The notes: a model not told the origin generated them from the letters alone. DNA of 64,000 nt from Paenibacillus tundrae (GCF_036884255.1 NZ_CP145605.1:216501-280500), one strand, 5' to 3'. Shown: positions 16,711 to 26,109, counted from the first letter of the stretch. Numbers and translations are program-made.

Positions 16711-19497
16711 TTGAGCACAAATTTAATCGGCGTTCCATTGGAAGGGTTTGCAGACTTTAGTCGAACAGTTGCGGCAGAAGGTGCAGTATTGTTAAGAAAC
16801 AAGGGGAATATTCTTCCGCTTCAGCATAACGAAAACGTTTCAGTTTTTGGCCGAATCCAGGTTAATTACTATCGCAGCGGTACAGGTTCAGGAGGAAGCG
16901 TACATGTAGCATATACAACGAACTTGTTAGACGGATTACGCAACAAAACGAATCTAACCGTGAATGAGGAGCTCGCTTCGGTATATGAGAAGTGGATTGA
17001 AGCCAACCCATTCGATGATGGTGGCAAAGTATGGGCGGCAGAGCCATGGAATCAGAAGGAAATGCCTCTGACTGACGAATTGGTAGCACAGGCGAGAAGC
17101 AAATCTACCAAAGCCATTATCGTCATCGGACGTACAGCAGGTGAAGATCAGGATAACGCAGACGCACCTGGAAGCTATCAGTTGACGGAAGATGAGCAAG
17201 CAATGCTGAAGCAGGTGACGAATCATTTTGAACAGACGATTGTGGTGCTAAACGTTTCTAACATCATTGATATGAGCTGGCTGGATGACGAGAGCTATGT
17301 GCATCCCATTCAAGCGGTCATCTACTCATGGCATGGGGGGATGGAAGGTGGTAACGCCATTGCTGATGTATTGGCAGGAGACGTTACGCCAAGTGGTAAA
17401 TTAACCGATACGATTGCGTATTCCATTGATGATTATCCTTCAACGAGCAACTACGGGAATGAGTTCAAGAACCTATACCAGGAAGATATTTACGTAGGCT
17501 ATCGTTATTTCGAAACGTTTCGACCTGAGAAAGTTCAATTTGAATTCGGTTATGGGCTATCGTACACCACATTTGCAACCGAATTTGAAGAGGCCAAAAG
17601 TGTCTCTAGAGAAGGAGAGTCCTTCCTTGAAGTGAATGTAAACGTAACCAATACAGGAAATACGTATGCAGGCAAAGAAGTTATTCAGGTGTACTACGAA
17701 GCACCCCAAGGCAAGCTAGGGCAACCTCTAAAATCATTAGCTGCATTTGGGAAAACCAAATTGCTTCAGCCGGGAGCATCGGAGCGTCTGAAGATCAGCT
17801 TCCCGGTTCATACGATGGCATCTTACGATGATGAGGGTGTAACCGGTCACGCATCTGCGTATGTATTAGAAGAAGGCACGTATCGCTTGCATGTGGGGAC
17901 AAGTGTCAAACAAGTAGAACACGTTCTTGTTGACGGTCAAGAAGGCTATGTGGTCGAGGCGCTTCAGGTTGTAGAGCAGCTTCAAGAAGTTATGGCGCCG
18001 ACAGAAGACTTTACACGTATGAAGCCAGGTGCACGCAAGGATGACGGTTCATACGAACTGGTGTACACAGCGGTACCGAAACGCCAAGTTTCCATGGCTG
18101 ACCGAATTCAGCAGAATCTGCCGCAAGCCTTGGAGCAAACCGGGAATCAGGGTTACAAGCTGAGAGATGTAAAGGATGGCCAAGTGAGTCTAGAAACCTT
18201 TATTGCTCAGTTAAGTGATCAAGACCTGGCTGCCATTATTAGAGGTGAAGGAATGAGTAGTCCACTCGTTACCTCTGGTACGGCATCTGCATTTGGTGGG
18301 GTTAGCGACAGTCTGTTCAATTACGGCATTCCAGTGGCGTGTACGGCAGACGGCCCATCAGGTATTCGTATGGATAGTGGAGAGAAGGCAACGCAGGTTT
18401 CCATTGGAACGCTGTTAGCAGCTACGTGGAATACAGAGCTTGTCGAAGAACTGTATGTGTTGGAAGGGCAGGAACTCTTGAGAAATCAAGTAGACACATT
18501 GCTGGGGCCTGGATTGAATATCCGCCGCAGTCCGCTGAATGGACGTAACTTTGAGTACTTCTCAGAAGATCCGCTGATTTCGGGCGTATTTGCTGCGGCA
18601 TGTACGAAAGGCATCATGAAGGGCGGTTCTAACGCTACGTTGAAGCACTTTGCATGTAATAACCAAGAGAAGCACCGGAGTAAAGTTGACGCCGTTGTAT
18701 CTGAACGTGCGCTCCGCGAGATTTATTTGAAAGGCTTCGAGATCGCTGTGAAACAAGGCGGCGCGAATTCGATCATGACTTCCTACAACCCGATTAACGG
18801 TCACTGGGCAGCTTCTAATTATGATCTGAACACAACCGTTCTTCGAGGAGAATGGGACTTCCAGGGAATCGTGATGACCGACTGGTGGGCGATTATGAAT
18901 GATGTCGTTGAAGGTGGAGAAGCTGACCGGAAATACACCAACTGGATGATCCGCGCTCAGAATGATCTGTACATGGTTGTTCCTAACTATGGTGCAGAGA
19001 TTAACGGCTGGGATGACAACACCATCGAGTCTTTGGAAAATGGAACCTTAACTCGTGGGGAGCTACAGCGCTCTGCTATGAACATCTGTACATTCATTAT
19101 GAATGCGCCAGTCTTCTCTCGAAAACATGAGATTTTGGAGACCATTGCTTCATTCCAAGCGAATGAATCTCTTTCAACCCAACAGGCTCAACCGCTCGCT
19201 GAGAATACACAAGTGAAACCTGCTGTGAACGAACCTGTATATATGAAGGTAGACCAAGCAGGACAATATCGAATCATCGTACAGATCATGTCTCCAGAGC
19301 CTGAGCTTGCTCAAAGTGCTTGTAATGTGCTGTTGAACGACCAATTGATGACAACGATCCAAACGAATGGTACGGAAGGAAAATGGATCAGACAGAAGCT
19401 TGTCAAAGTAGAGCTTGCAGCCGGCGTGTACGAATTGAAGTTAGATTTCACTAAACCAGGCTTGCAGATCGACTGGATCGAGTTTAAACCACTGTAA
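16711..19497 (+). CDS. GH3 beta-glucosidase with permuted domain order
   Basis: Glycoside hydrolase of 928 aa, no signal peptide, so probably acting on imported oligosaccharides. The usual GH3 order is reversed. The alpha/beta sandwich comes first (residues about 10-250, AAEGAVLLRNKGNILPL, KAIIVIGRTAGEDQDN), followed by a fibronectin-III-like domain (about 290-400, VNVTNTGNTYAGKEVIQVYY). The TIM-barrel domain then begins near 490 (ADGPSGIRM, LGPGLNIRRSPLNGRNFEY, TLKHFACNNQEKHR). The nucleophile is Asp724 in GIVMTDWW. The last 80 residues look like a small beta-sandwich, possibly carbohydrate-binding (KVDQAGQYRIIVQIM to QIDWIEFKPL). Start is TTG with AGGAGGG eight bases before. Exact substrate is not readable. 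Confidence 0.9.
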   Translation: MSTNLIGVPLEGFADFSRTVAAEGAVLLRNKGNILPLQHNENVSVFGRIQVNYYRSGTGSGGSVHVAYTTNLLDGLRNKTNLTVNEELASVYEKWIEANPFDDGGKVWAAEPWNQKEMPLTDELVAQARSKSTKAIIVIGRTAGEDQDNADAPGSYQLTEDEQAMLKQVTNHFEQTIVVLNVSNIIDMSWLDDESYVHPIQAVIYSWHGGMEGGNAIADVLAGDVTPSGKLTDTIAYSIDDYPSTSNYGNEFKNLYQEDIYVGYRYFETFRPEKVQFEFGYGLSYTTFATEFEEAKSVSREGESFLEVNVNVTNTGNTYAGKEVIQVYYEAPQGKLGQPLKSLAAFGKTKLLQPGASERLKISFPVHTMASYDDEGVTGHASAYVLEEGTYRLHVGTSVKQVEHVLVDGQEGYVVEALQVVEQLQEVMAPTEDFTRMKPGARKDDGSYELVYTAVPKRQVSMADRIQQNLPQALEQTGNQGYKLRDVKDGQVSLETFIAQLSDQDLAAIIRGEGMSSPLVTSGTASAFGGVSDSLFNYGIPVACTADGPSGIRMDSGEKATQVSIGTLLAATWNTELVEELYVLEGQELLRNQVDTLLGPGLNIRRSPLNGRNFEYFSEDPLISGVFAAACTKGIMKGGSNATLKHFACNNQEKHRSKVDAVVSERALREIYLKGFEIAVKQGGANSIMTSYNPINGHWAASNYDLNTTVLRGEWDFQGIVMTDWWAIMNDVVEGGEADRKYTNWMIRAQNDLYMVVPNYGAEINGWDDNTIESLENGTLTRGELQRSAMNICTFIMNAPVFSRKHEILETIASFQANESLSTQQAQPLAENTQVKPAVNEPVYMKVDQAGQYRIIVQIMSPEPELAQSACNVLLNDQLMTTIQTNGTEGKWIRQKLVKVELAAGVYELKLDFTKPGLQIDWIEFKPL

Positions 19498-19517
19498 GGT
19501 CAGGAGTGTTGCAAGGA

Positions 19518-19712
19518 ATGAAAAGGTACAATTTTTGGAGTCCACTACTGCTGATTGCGGTAGCACTGATTACGAGAAGCCTGGTCACAAACTTAGGTTT
19601 ATTGTTCGGTATGTCGCATGAAGCAGCGGGTAACATTGCCATTATTGCCATGATCATTGCCGCACTGATCATGTTTAATCGTTTGACCAAGGCTCGTCGT
19701 AATCGTAAATAA
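19518..19712 (+). CDS. Small two-helix membrane protein (64 aa)
   Basis: Hypothetical protein with two hydrophobic segments (FWSPLLLIAVALITRSLV and AAGNIAIIAMIIAALIMF) and a basic tail KARRNRK, so the C-terminus should be cytoplasmic. It begins 21 bases after the GH3 stop. AGGAG lies 12 bases before the ATG at 19518; a GTG at 19506 in the same frame is an alternative. I do not recognise a family. Confidence 0.6.
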   Translation: MKRYNFWSPLLLIAVALITRSLVTNLGLLFGMSHEAAGNIAIIAMIIAALIMFNRLTKARRNRK

Positions 19713-19746
19713 ACCCGTAGCTCTAACGAGCAGAGCATTAGAGAAG

Positions 19747-19772
19747 AAGGCACCCGTGAGGGTGTCTTTTTA
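19747..19772 (+). terminator. Terminator after small membrane gene
   Basis: AAGGCACCC and GGGTGTCTT form a short GC-rich stem with a GTGA loop, followed by five T. Confidence 0.85.
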
Positions 19773-19906
19773 CATCCTAGTTAAGGAAAATGCGGATGGT
19801 TACACGGGTTATGGCGATGATGAAGTGACGGATATCACAAATGTGCTATAATTGAACTATTCAGCCTGGAAAAGTACTGGCTATGGATGGGAGAGGTAAC
19901 TGATCT

Positions 19907-20134
19907 ATGCAGGTATTTGAAGACTGGAACCAGAAAGTGAAGAAAACGTTTAATGCAACGAATCCAACGGCTGTACTTACTGTTGCCGAAGCGGGCAGCG
20001 CATTAGGTTTGTCGAAAGACCAGATGAAGCTGTATGTGGATAAAAATAAATTGACCAAGGTTCCGATTATGAGGAGTGTACACAGATACCTCTTATTGAA
20101 GAGCGAGATCGATGATATCGTTAATAAACGTTAA
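19907..20134 (+). CDS. Small HTH DNA-binding-like protein (75 aa)
   Basis: Hypothetical protein. After a 25-residue lead, the sequence LTVAEAGSALGLSKDQMKLY followed by VDKNKLTKVPI and HRYLLLKSEIDDIV resembles the winged helix of MerR or excisionase-type proteins: a helix-turn-helix, a wing, then a final helix. GGGAGAGG lies about 11 bases before the ATG. No phage or integrase genes are nearby, so an excisionase role is not supported; a small regulator is more likely. Family assignment is tentative. Confidence 0.6.
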   Translation: MQVFEDWNQKVKKTFNATNPTAVLTVAEAGSALGLSKDQMKLYVDKNKLTKVPIMRSVHRYLLLKSEIDDIVNKR

Positions 20135-20241
20135 TTGCATAAGAGTATGACATCAGCCATTTAACCGATTTGTATTTCGGAAAGTGGTTATTTTTTTATC
20201 ATGAGCTATTTTGCCTAAACCTGTATAGAGAGGGGATCAGC

Positions 20242-20805
20242 ATGAATACCTTATCCAGCTGGTTGTATGATCGGGTGAATTGGAAGTGGGTTGTGTCTGC
20301 GATTGTGCTGTTTGCTTGCTTTATCGCATTCATTTTGCCATGGCAGGCTGCGGAGTCCAAAGAGGCAACCGGAGGAGGCGAATCTCCAGATTCGTCATTT
20401 TGGTATACTGCGGATGATCTATATCAAATGGCAGAAAGCTATGGAGAGACAGGGCGCAGTGCTTATATCTATGCAAGGTTTACGTTTGACCTCATCTGGC
20501 CGTTAGCTTATCTCTTTCTATTGATAGTTCTAATATCAGCCCTCTACCGGGTGCTCCCAGCTGTGAGTTATTGGCGCAAATTAAATCTGGTTCCACTGGG
20601 TGGCTGGGCTTGTGATATGTTAGAAAATATAGGCGCTTCGATAACGATGTATCGTTATCCGCTCCGCACACCATTCATTGCCGAACTGACACCGGTATTT
20701 ACGATTGTGAAGTGGTGCCTGATCTATGCTAGTTTTGCCGCACTCGTGCCAGGGGTGATTCTTACGATCATCCATTACGTCCGTGTCCGGTTGAATAAGG
20801 GATAA
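20242..20805 (+). CDS. Hypothetical four-helix membrane protein (187 aa)
   Basis: Four hydrophobic segments are visible: VVSAIVLFACFIAFILPW, FDLIWPLAYLFLLIVLISAL, a weaker one near GGWACDMLENIGASI, and WCLIYASFAALVPGVILTII. A soluble loop of about 45 residues lies between the first two. AGAGGGG lies seven bases before the ATG at 20242; the frame stays open upstream to 20170 but without a site. I do not recognise a named family. It stands alone between two small genes. Confidence 0.68.
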   Translation: MNTLSSWLYDRVNWKWVVSAIVLFACFIAFILPWQAAESKEATGGGESPDSSFWYTADDLYQMAESYGETGRSAYIYARFTFDLIWPLAYLFLLIVLISALYRVLPAVSYWRKLNLVPLGGWACDMLENIGASITMYRYPLRTPFIAELTPVFTIVKWCLIYASFAALVPGVILTIIHYVRVRLNKG

Positions 20806-20997
20806 CGTCGTGATCAAGGGATAAAATCAGTATTTTAGGACAATCCTACCTCAGGGTAGCTATTGATTAATATGGAAGACGGCGAGAGAACTGCTATTGC
20901 TAGATCCTTGCTTGCCAAAGGGACAACCTGTCATTTATACTCTTGGCGCAAGGCCGTAGCATGAGACGAATTTATAGTCCAAGGAGATGAATAATGC

Positions 20998-21426
20998 ATG
21001 GCAATCAGCTTGAATGTGTATCTAGTAACAGATGGTAATGGACGTGAAGCGGTAGAATTCTACAAAGATGTGTTTAATGCAGAGGTACTAGCCATTCAGA
21101 CATTTGGTGAAGGCCCGTCTAGCCCAGATCATCCGATTCCGCCGGAAGCCAAAGATCGTATTATGCATGCCTCCTTGCAGATTGGTGGCTCTGTATTAAT
21201 GTTGTCCGATACGTTCCCAGGCATGGAACACACCATTGGTAACCATATAACCGTTACAGTGAACACAGACACAGCCGATGAGGCAACGCGTATTTTCAAC
21301 AAGTTGGAAGTTGGCGGAGAAGTGAAAATGCCGATTCAAGAGACTTTTTGGAGCCCGGCTTACGGATCGGTGACTGATAAGTTTGGTGTTCAGTTCCAAA
21401 TTAGCTGTACGCCGAGCAACGCGTAA
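20998..21426 (+). CDS. PhnB/YjdN-like VOC family protein
   Basis: Glyoxalase-fold protein of 142 aa. NVYLVTDGNGREAVEFYKDV at the start and RIMHASLQIGGSVLMLSD in the middle are typical of the PhnB-like subgroup (3-demethylubiquinone-9 3-methyltransferase-like). The subgroup includes antibiotic-binding and uncharacterised members, and catalysis is not established. AAGGAG lies 11 bases before the ATG. Single gene with its own terminator. Confidence 0.85.
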   Translation: MAISLNVYLVTDGNGREAVEFYKDVFNAEVLAIQTFGEGPSSPDHPIPPEAKDRIMHASLQIGGSVLMLSDTFPGMEHTIGNHITVTVNTDTADEATRIFNKLEVGGEVKMPIQETFWSPAYGSVTDKFGVQFQISCTPSNA

Positions 21427-21448
21427 TTTCATACATTATATATGAAGA

Positions 21449-21488
21449 AAACCTCATGGACATCAGCAAGATTGTCCTGAGGTTTTTT
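21449..21488 (+). terminator. Terminator after PhnB-like gene
   Basis: AAAACCTCATGGACA pairs with TGTCCTGAGGTTTT with one mismatch and ends in a T run. It could also serve the opposing gene at 21545 from the other side. Confidence 0.88.
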
Positions 21489-21544
21489 GGTTTTATTTCA
21501 ACATAATATGGTACTGCACAAGCAGCTAAGCAGCCTGTGATGAA

Positions 21545-22423
21545 CTAGCCTTCCTTTTGAATCTTGGATGGGTTATTGATTTTGTAAGGAACCGGATTGC
21601 GAGTCAGCTTCTTCTTAATGATTTTGCCTTCAAAAGAAAGAATGTCTCCCACTTCAAGTTCTTGCTTCTTCATTGTGGCACTGTGGCTGGACCAGGCTTC
21701 GCCAATTTCAATGAGTTCAGGTTCAGTAATCGCCACTGCTTCATATATAATGACTTCATCGTCATTATCAGAGAAGTGATTGGGTACAGTCGTGAATTCT
21801 TTAACTACAGCAGACATCTTCACTTTGCCATCTGGCAGATCAATCTTAATGGCTTTTGATTTACTTGCTGTTTTCGCTTTCGGTTTAGCATCCGCAGTAG
21901 TACTGTTTTGGGGGCCAACATACTCCTCGACCAAACCATCCGGATCGCCAACAAGACCCGAAACGCGGTGATCACCATCATCGATGTAGTCCATATGATC
22001 AGGGTACTCGGAAGGGATCGTTACCGTTGGTGGTGCAGATGCTTCAACATTTGGTTCATCGTTAGCGCTAGGCTCGTCCTCTGATGTCGCCGTAGATGTC
22101 GTAGCTGTGGTTGAATCGCTCACCTTAACAGTCCCAGCTCCTGCCAAACCTCTAGCACTGTAGCTAGATGCCTGCATTTCCTTCAGATACGAAGGATGGA
22201 TGCAGTGCCTTTGATCATTATCCAGTTGAATGACCGCAGCCATATGATCTACATAACCCAGGATGGTGCAGGGCAGATTGAGCCCGTTTCCTTTATAATA
22301 GAACGTTTTGAGCTTGGTAGCCTTACCTGAAAGTAGCCCCCACTCCTGACACTTTTCAATGAGTTCATCTTCGCTTTCCAGGGCTGTATACTGTTGTGGT
22401 TCAATCATAAAAGCATATGCCAT
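21545..22423 (-). CDS. Hypothetical protein with OB-like C-terminus
   Basis: Unrecognised 292-aa soluble protein. An N-terminal region of about 90 residues (MAYAFMIEPQQYTALESEDE, then a beta-rich YYKGNGLNLPCTILGYVDHM) is joined by a Ser/Thr/Glu/Pro-rich low-complexity linker (about residues 95-190, with a KPKAKTASKSK stretch) to a C-terminal beta domain. That last domain (KMSAVVKEFTTVPNHFSDND to LEVGDILSFEGKIIKKKL) has the strand pattern of an OB fold. AAAGGCGG lies nine bases before the ATG. Divergent from the bacilliredoxin gene; no operon partner. Confidence 0.65.
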   Translation of the reverse strand: MAYAFMIEPQQYTALESEDELIEKCQEWGLLSGKATKLKTFYYKGNGLNLPCTILGYVDHMAAVIQLDNDQRHCIHPSYLKEMQASSYSARGLAGAGTVKVSDSTTATTSTATSEDEPSANDEPNVEASAPPTVTIPSEYPDHMDYIDDGDHRVSGLVGDPDGLVEEYVGPQNSTTADAKPKAKTASKSKAIKIDLPDGKVKMSAVVKEFTTVPNHFSDNDDEVIIYEAVAITEPELIEIGEAWSSHSATMKKQELEVGDILSFEGKIIKKKLTRNPVPYKINNPSKIQKEG

Positions 22424-22655
22424 AATGCATTTCCGCCTTTCTCTGGTTCTCTATGTTCATCGTTTCCAAATTACAATCAGTGTATCACAAAAGTGTACCG
22501 TGACATAAACATATCCGTGCGTTCGCAAGGAGTGTCTATGGTATAATTTTTCTAAGCAAGACACGTTGAACAACAATCAATTAGCAAGCCGTGTACCCCA
22601 AGTATACCTTGCGTTATGCTGTGTATATACCCAACATCTGCGGGAGGTAACTTCA

Positions 22656-23195
22656 ATGAATCTAAAAGTAAATCATCAGCTTCTATGGACTTTAGTGGGC
22701 ATCGCTATCGGGACGAGTATCGGTATTGCTACGAACCAGACAGCGTTGGGTGTTGCATTCGGGATCACCCTTGGCATACTAATCGGTTCTGTTGTTAGCA
22801 AAAGAATTCGTTCTGATTCGCATGAGACGCTCCGTGAACATGTGAGTGAATTGATTAAACCAAAAGACTGGCAGGAAGCACTCCAGAACTCGGAAGATCA
22901 TCCTGTACTTATTTTTAAACATAGCACGACCTGTCCGACGAGTGCTCGTGCCTATCGGGAATTTATGGCCTTTGTAGGCTCCAATGCATCCGAGTCTGGA
23001 CAGCGAATGGACTACTATATTGTCAAGGTGATCGAAAGTCGCGCGCTTTCTCGCCACATTGCGGAAGAGACAGCGGTTATTCATCAATCACCGCAGGTGC
23101 TGCTGCTTGAACAGGGGCGTGTCATCCAACATACGTCACACGGTAAAATAACGAAAAAGAGATTAATTCAGTGGGCTCAAGATCCGTTTAGTTAA
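22656..23195 (+). CDS. Membrane-anchored bacilliredoxin BrxC (YtxJ)-like
   Basis: Protein of 179 aa. The C-terminal 110 residues are a thioredoxin-fold bacilliredoxin of the YtxJ/BrxC type with a single active cysteine, Cys93, in HSTTCPTSARAY. BrxC-like proteins remove bacillithiol from mixed disulfides on proteins. The N-terminal 50 residues form two Gly-rich hydrophobic segments (LLWTLVGIAIGTSIGIA and ALGVAFGITLGILIGSVV), like a glycine zipper, which would anchor the redox domain to the membrane. B. subtilis YtxJ is, as I recall, only about 108 aa and soluble, so the fusion is unusual. GGGAGG lies eight bases before the ATG at 22656; the frame extends upstream to 22566 without a better site. 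Confidence 0.85.
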   Translation: MNLKVNHQLLWTLVGIAIGTSIGIATNQTALGVAFGITLGILIGSVVSKRIRSDSHETLREHVSELIKPKDWQEALQNSEDHPVLIFKHSTTCPTSARAYREFMAFVGSNASESGQRMDYYIVKVIESRALSRHIAEETAVIHQSPQVLLLEQGRVIQHTSHGKITKKRLIQWAQDPFS

Positions 23196-23287
23196 TGGAG
23201 ACGATTAGTCCAGCAAGGTAACGAGCCATCAGCATCTAATTTAGGTGTGACTTCCAAACACCAAACAACACTAGCCCACTCTAAAAT

Positions 23288-23327
23288 GAAACGCCGTTCC
23301 CTCTTTATGAGGCGAACGGCGTTTTTA
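23288..23327. terminator. Bidirectional terminator
   Basis: AAACGCCGTTCCCTC pairs with GAGGCGAACGGCGTTT (one bulge), with A and T tracts on both sides. It lies between the convergent bacilliredoxin and alpha-galactosidase genes. Confidence 0.88.
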
Positions 23328-23332
23328 ATAAA

Positions 23333-24634
23333 TTAAGATGTGAATTTTGGCAACCAGTCACCGTGAGCTTCGATCAATTCATCACACATGGCAACGATGT
23401 CGTCGATGGACAACTCGGCAGCAGTATGTGGATCAAGCATTGCGGCATGATAGATATGATCCTTTTTACCTGTAATTGCAGCTTCAATTGTTAGCAGTTG
23501 AGTGTTGATATTGGTACGATTCAGTGCTGCCAGTTGTGGTGGCAGATCGCCAATGTACGTTGGGCTAATGCCAGATCCATCCACAAGACAAGGCACCTCT
23601 ACACAAGCTTCACGTGGCAGGTTCGTGATTAAACCAGTATTCATGACATTACCGGCAATTTTGTAAGGGCGATTTGTCTCCATCGCCTCCATAATGTGGG
23701 AAGCGTACTCCCGGCTGCGGGTATGCTCGATGTTTTCGCTAGCGAACAGCTTTTCACGCATTTCTTTCCAGCCTTCAATCTGGTTCACGCAGCGACGTGG
23801 ATACTCATCCAGCGGAATGTTGAACCGTTCAATCAGTTCAGGATAGTTACGTTTGATAAAGTATGGGTGGTACTCAGCATTATGCTCGGAGGATTCCGTT
23901 ACATAGTAGCCAAAACGCTGCATTAGCTCAAAACGAACCATGTCATTATGCTGTTCTTTTTGTTTTTCTTTCGCTAAACGTTTGATCTCAGGATAGAGAT
24001 CCTGTCCATCACGCGTTACTTCCAGCAGCCATGCCATGTGGTTAATGCCCGCAATCTTAGCAACCACGCCTGTCTGATCGATGCCCAGGGCATCAAACAG
24101 ATGAGGCACACAGATCTGCACACTATGACACAGTCCTACCGTTTTGATGCCGCCATGCACGTTCATGACATTGGTAAGCACGGCCATCGGATTCGTGTAA
24201 TTCAAGAACCAAGCATCTGGGCACACTTCCTGCATATCCCGTGCAAAATCCAGCATCACCGGAATAGTACGCAGGTTGCGGAAGATTCCCCCGATACCAA
24301 GCGTGTCCGCAATCGTCTGACGCAGTCCATATTTCTTCGGAATTTCAAAATCGGTAATAGTACACGGATCATATCCGCCCACTTGAATTGCATTAATGAC
24401 ATATTTGGCTCCGCGCAGAGCTTCTTTGCGATCCGTATATACTTTCACGCTACAGCGGCTTCCCAGAGAGCGTGCCATGCTAGTTAACAGACGCTCCGAA
24501 TCGCTCAGGCGCTCGGCATCAATATCATACAAAGCCAGCTCGAAATCTTGCAGTGCTTCGGTCATCATAACGTCACCTAATACATTTTTGACAAAGACGG
24601 TGCTTCCTGCACCGAGGAATGTAATTTTGCTCAT
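23333..24634 (-). CDS. melA: Alpha-galactosidase, GH4 (MelA)
   Basis: NAD- and Mn-dependent GH4 enzyme of 433 aa that hydrolyses melibiose and other alpha-galactosides by an oxidation-elimination mechanism in the cytoplasm. The N-terminal Rossmann segment is KITFLGAGSTVFVKN. Family residues appear in WFLNYTNPMAVLTNV, GLCHSVQ (Cys metal ligand and His) and AGINHMAWLLEV. Length matches MelA. GGGAGG lies about 11 bases before the ATG. Divergent from an AraC-family gene across 192 bases. No dedicated transporter is adjacent. Confidence 0.93.
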   Translation of the reverse strand: MSKITFLGAGSTVFVKNVLGDVMMTEALQDFELALYDIDAERLSDSERLLTSMARSLGSRCSVKVYTDRKEALRGAKYVINAIQVGGYDPCTITDFEIPKKYGLRQTIADTLGIGGIFRNLRTIPVMLDFARDMQEVCPDAWFLNYTNPMAVLTNVMNVHGGIKTVGLCHSVQICVPHLFDALGIDQTGVVAKIAGINHMAWLLEVTRDGQDLYPEIKRLAKEKQKEQHNDMVRFELMQRFGYYVTESSEHNAEYHPYFIKRNYPELIERFNIPLDEYPRRCVNQIEGWKEMREKLFASENIEHTRSREYASHIMEAMETNRPYKIAGNVMNTGLITNLPREACVEVPCLVDGSGISPTYIGDLPPQLAALNRTNINTQLLTIEAAITGKKDHIYHAAMLDPHTAAELSIDDIVAMCDELIEAHGDWLPKFTS

Positions 24635-24826
24635 CTAAAGTTCAGCCTCCCTGAATTTGTTGTACCTTCACTATAGGCTCATTGGAGGAGGATAACTATG
24701 GTGCAACCTATCTTAAATATGGCATAATCCCATTTATGGTGTCGCTTACAGAGACAATAAGCCCTATTTACCTGTTATAATTTAAATAACATTTGTTATG
24801 TGTATCGATGGAAGGAAGTGCGTGAT

Positions 24827-25669
24827 ATGAGTCGAATTGAAATGAATGTGGTTTCTATAGATTGGACACAGATGGAGCTGGTACTGCTCTTTTTCGGGTG
24901 GGAAGCTTGTGAGCCGTCTCATTATTGGGGGCCTGGTGTCCGCGATTCCTACATCATTCATTACATTCATGAAGGGCGAGGCACGGTGCAGATGGAGAAC
25001 CGGGAATACCATCTGTCACAAGGACAGGGATTCATCATTGTTCCAGATACGATCATCCACTATGAGGCAGATGCAAGTGATCCATGGACATATTCGTGGT
25101 TTGGATTCAGAGGTGTACATGCCAAGACATTTATGCAACGAGCCTATCTAAGTCCAGAACACCCGGTGTTTCAAGCTCAAGACCCTGTATGGTTTGAACG
25201 ATTGTACACCGACATGGTTCAGGCTTCATCGCGGCATGGCGGAGATATATTTAGCCAGAGCCTGTTATACCGGTTAATTGCGGAACTGATCGCCTCTTCT
25301 CCCGAAACAGAAGAACAGACACATCGTCCTGTGTCCACCAAGGAAGAATATATCCGTCAGGCCCTTCAATATATGGAGAATAGGTACAGTCAGAAGACCT
25401 CGATCCTGGATATCGCTCAATCTGTGGGGTTAGATCGCACGTACCTTTCAGGGCTTTTCAAGGAGCGGTATGGCAAGTCGCTTCAGGCATTCTTTCTTGA
25501 ATATCGGATCAACCGCGCGGCTGAGCTCCTGCAAAATCCTGTATTATCTATTAGTGAGGTAGCCCATTCAGTGGGTTACACGGATCCGCTGTTATTTTCT
25601 AAGATGTTCAAGCGGGTCACAGGAGTATCCCCCAAAGCATCAAGATCACAGCCTAATCTAACGATATAA
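24827..25669 (+). CDS. AraC-family regulator, likely of melA
   Basis: Regulator of 280 aa with an N-terminal AraC-type cupin arm (SYIIHYIHEGRGTVQMENRE, GFIIVPDTIIHYEAD) and a C-terminal double helix-turn-helix (SILDIAQSVGLDRTYLSGLF and SISEVAHSVGYTDPLLFSKM). This layout matches RafR/MsmR-type activators of alpha-galactoside use. I place the start at the ATG at 24827, which has GGAAGGAAG in front; a GTG nine codons upstream is in frame but lacks a site. Divergence from melA suggests it activates that gene; the effector would be melibiose or raffinose. Confidence 0.9.
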   Translation: MSRIEMNVVSIDWTQMELVLLFFGWEACEPSHYWGPGVRDSYIIHYIHEGRGTVQMENREYHLSQGQGFIIVPDTIIHYEADASDPWTYSWFGFRGVHAKTFMQRAYLSPEHPVFQAQDPVWFERLYTDMVQASSRHGGDIFSQSLLYRLIAELIASSPETEEQTHRPVSTKEEYIRQALQYMENRYSQKTSILDIAQSVGLDRTYLSGLFKERYGKSLQAFFLEYRINRAAELLQNPVLSISEVAHSVGYTDPLLFSKMFKRVTGVSPKASRSQPNLTI

Positions 25670-25759
25670 ATTGATTATTTTAATTTCATGTAATAAAAGT
25701 TTTGAACATTATTGGCCTGCCAGCTATACTTGTACAGAAACCAATTGAATATGTGGAAT

Positions 25760-25960
25760 TAGGTGCTTTATCGATTCGGATAAAAGCTTAATAGGGAAGT
25801 CCGGTGTAATACCGGCGCGGTCCCGCCACTGTAACAGAGGAGTCAACAGCGTATTGCCACTGGTGTAAGCCGGGAAGGTGCTGTCTGACGGTGATTCTGG
25901 AGCCAGGAGACCTGCCTAATTTAACGACACGTTAGTAACCTACGGGAGATAGGAAGGTGT
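25760..25960 (+). promoter_or_regulatory. Cobalamin riboswitch (aptamer)
   Basis: The conserved blocks of the adenosylcobalamin riboswitch appear in order. AATAGGGAAGTCCGGTG and ATACCGG come first, then GCGGTCCCGCCACTGTAA, and the B12 box AGCCAGGAGACCTGCC follows near 25900. Flanking stems reach to about 25960. It lies in the leader of the five-gene importer operon and binds cobalamin to switch off expression. Exact ends are approximate. Confidence 0.95.
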
Positions 25961-26001
25961 TTAGAGAAGCATGATTTTTTCTGAAAATCTGTCTATTTAA
26001 G

Positions 26002-26039
26002 GCGTCCTTAACCGGTAACACGGAGAAGGGCGCTTTTTT
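26002..26039 (+). terminator. Riboswitch expression-platform terminator
   Basis: GCGTCCTT pairs with AAGGGCGC, an inner CCG/CGG adds to the stem, and TTTTTT follows. It lies 40 bases after the aptamer and 70 before the permease start, so the switch probably works by transcription termination. Confidence 0.85.
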
Positions 26040-26109
26040 GGTTGAACGGGATAGATCGTACCATTCCATTGCAGAGCGATGGAGCTTCGGGGAGAGGACG
26101 TCTGAACGC

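Noticed and set aside
26038..26109. Earlier TTG start for the first importer permease
   Set aside because: The codon lies in the T run of the riboswitch terminator and the added residues do not resemble NikB/DppB N-termini.
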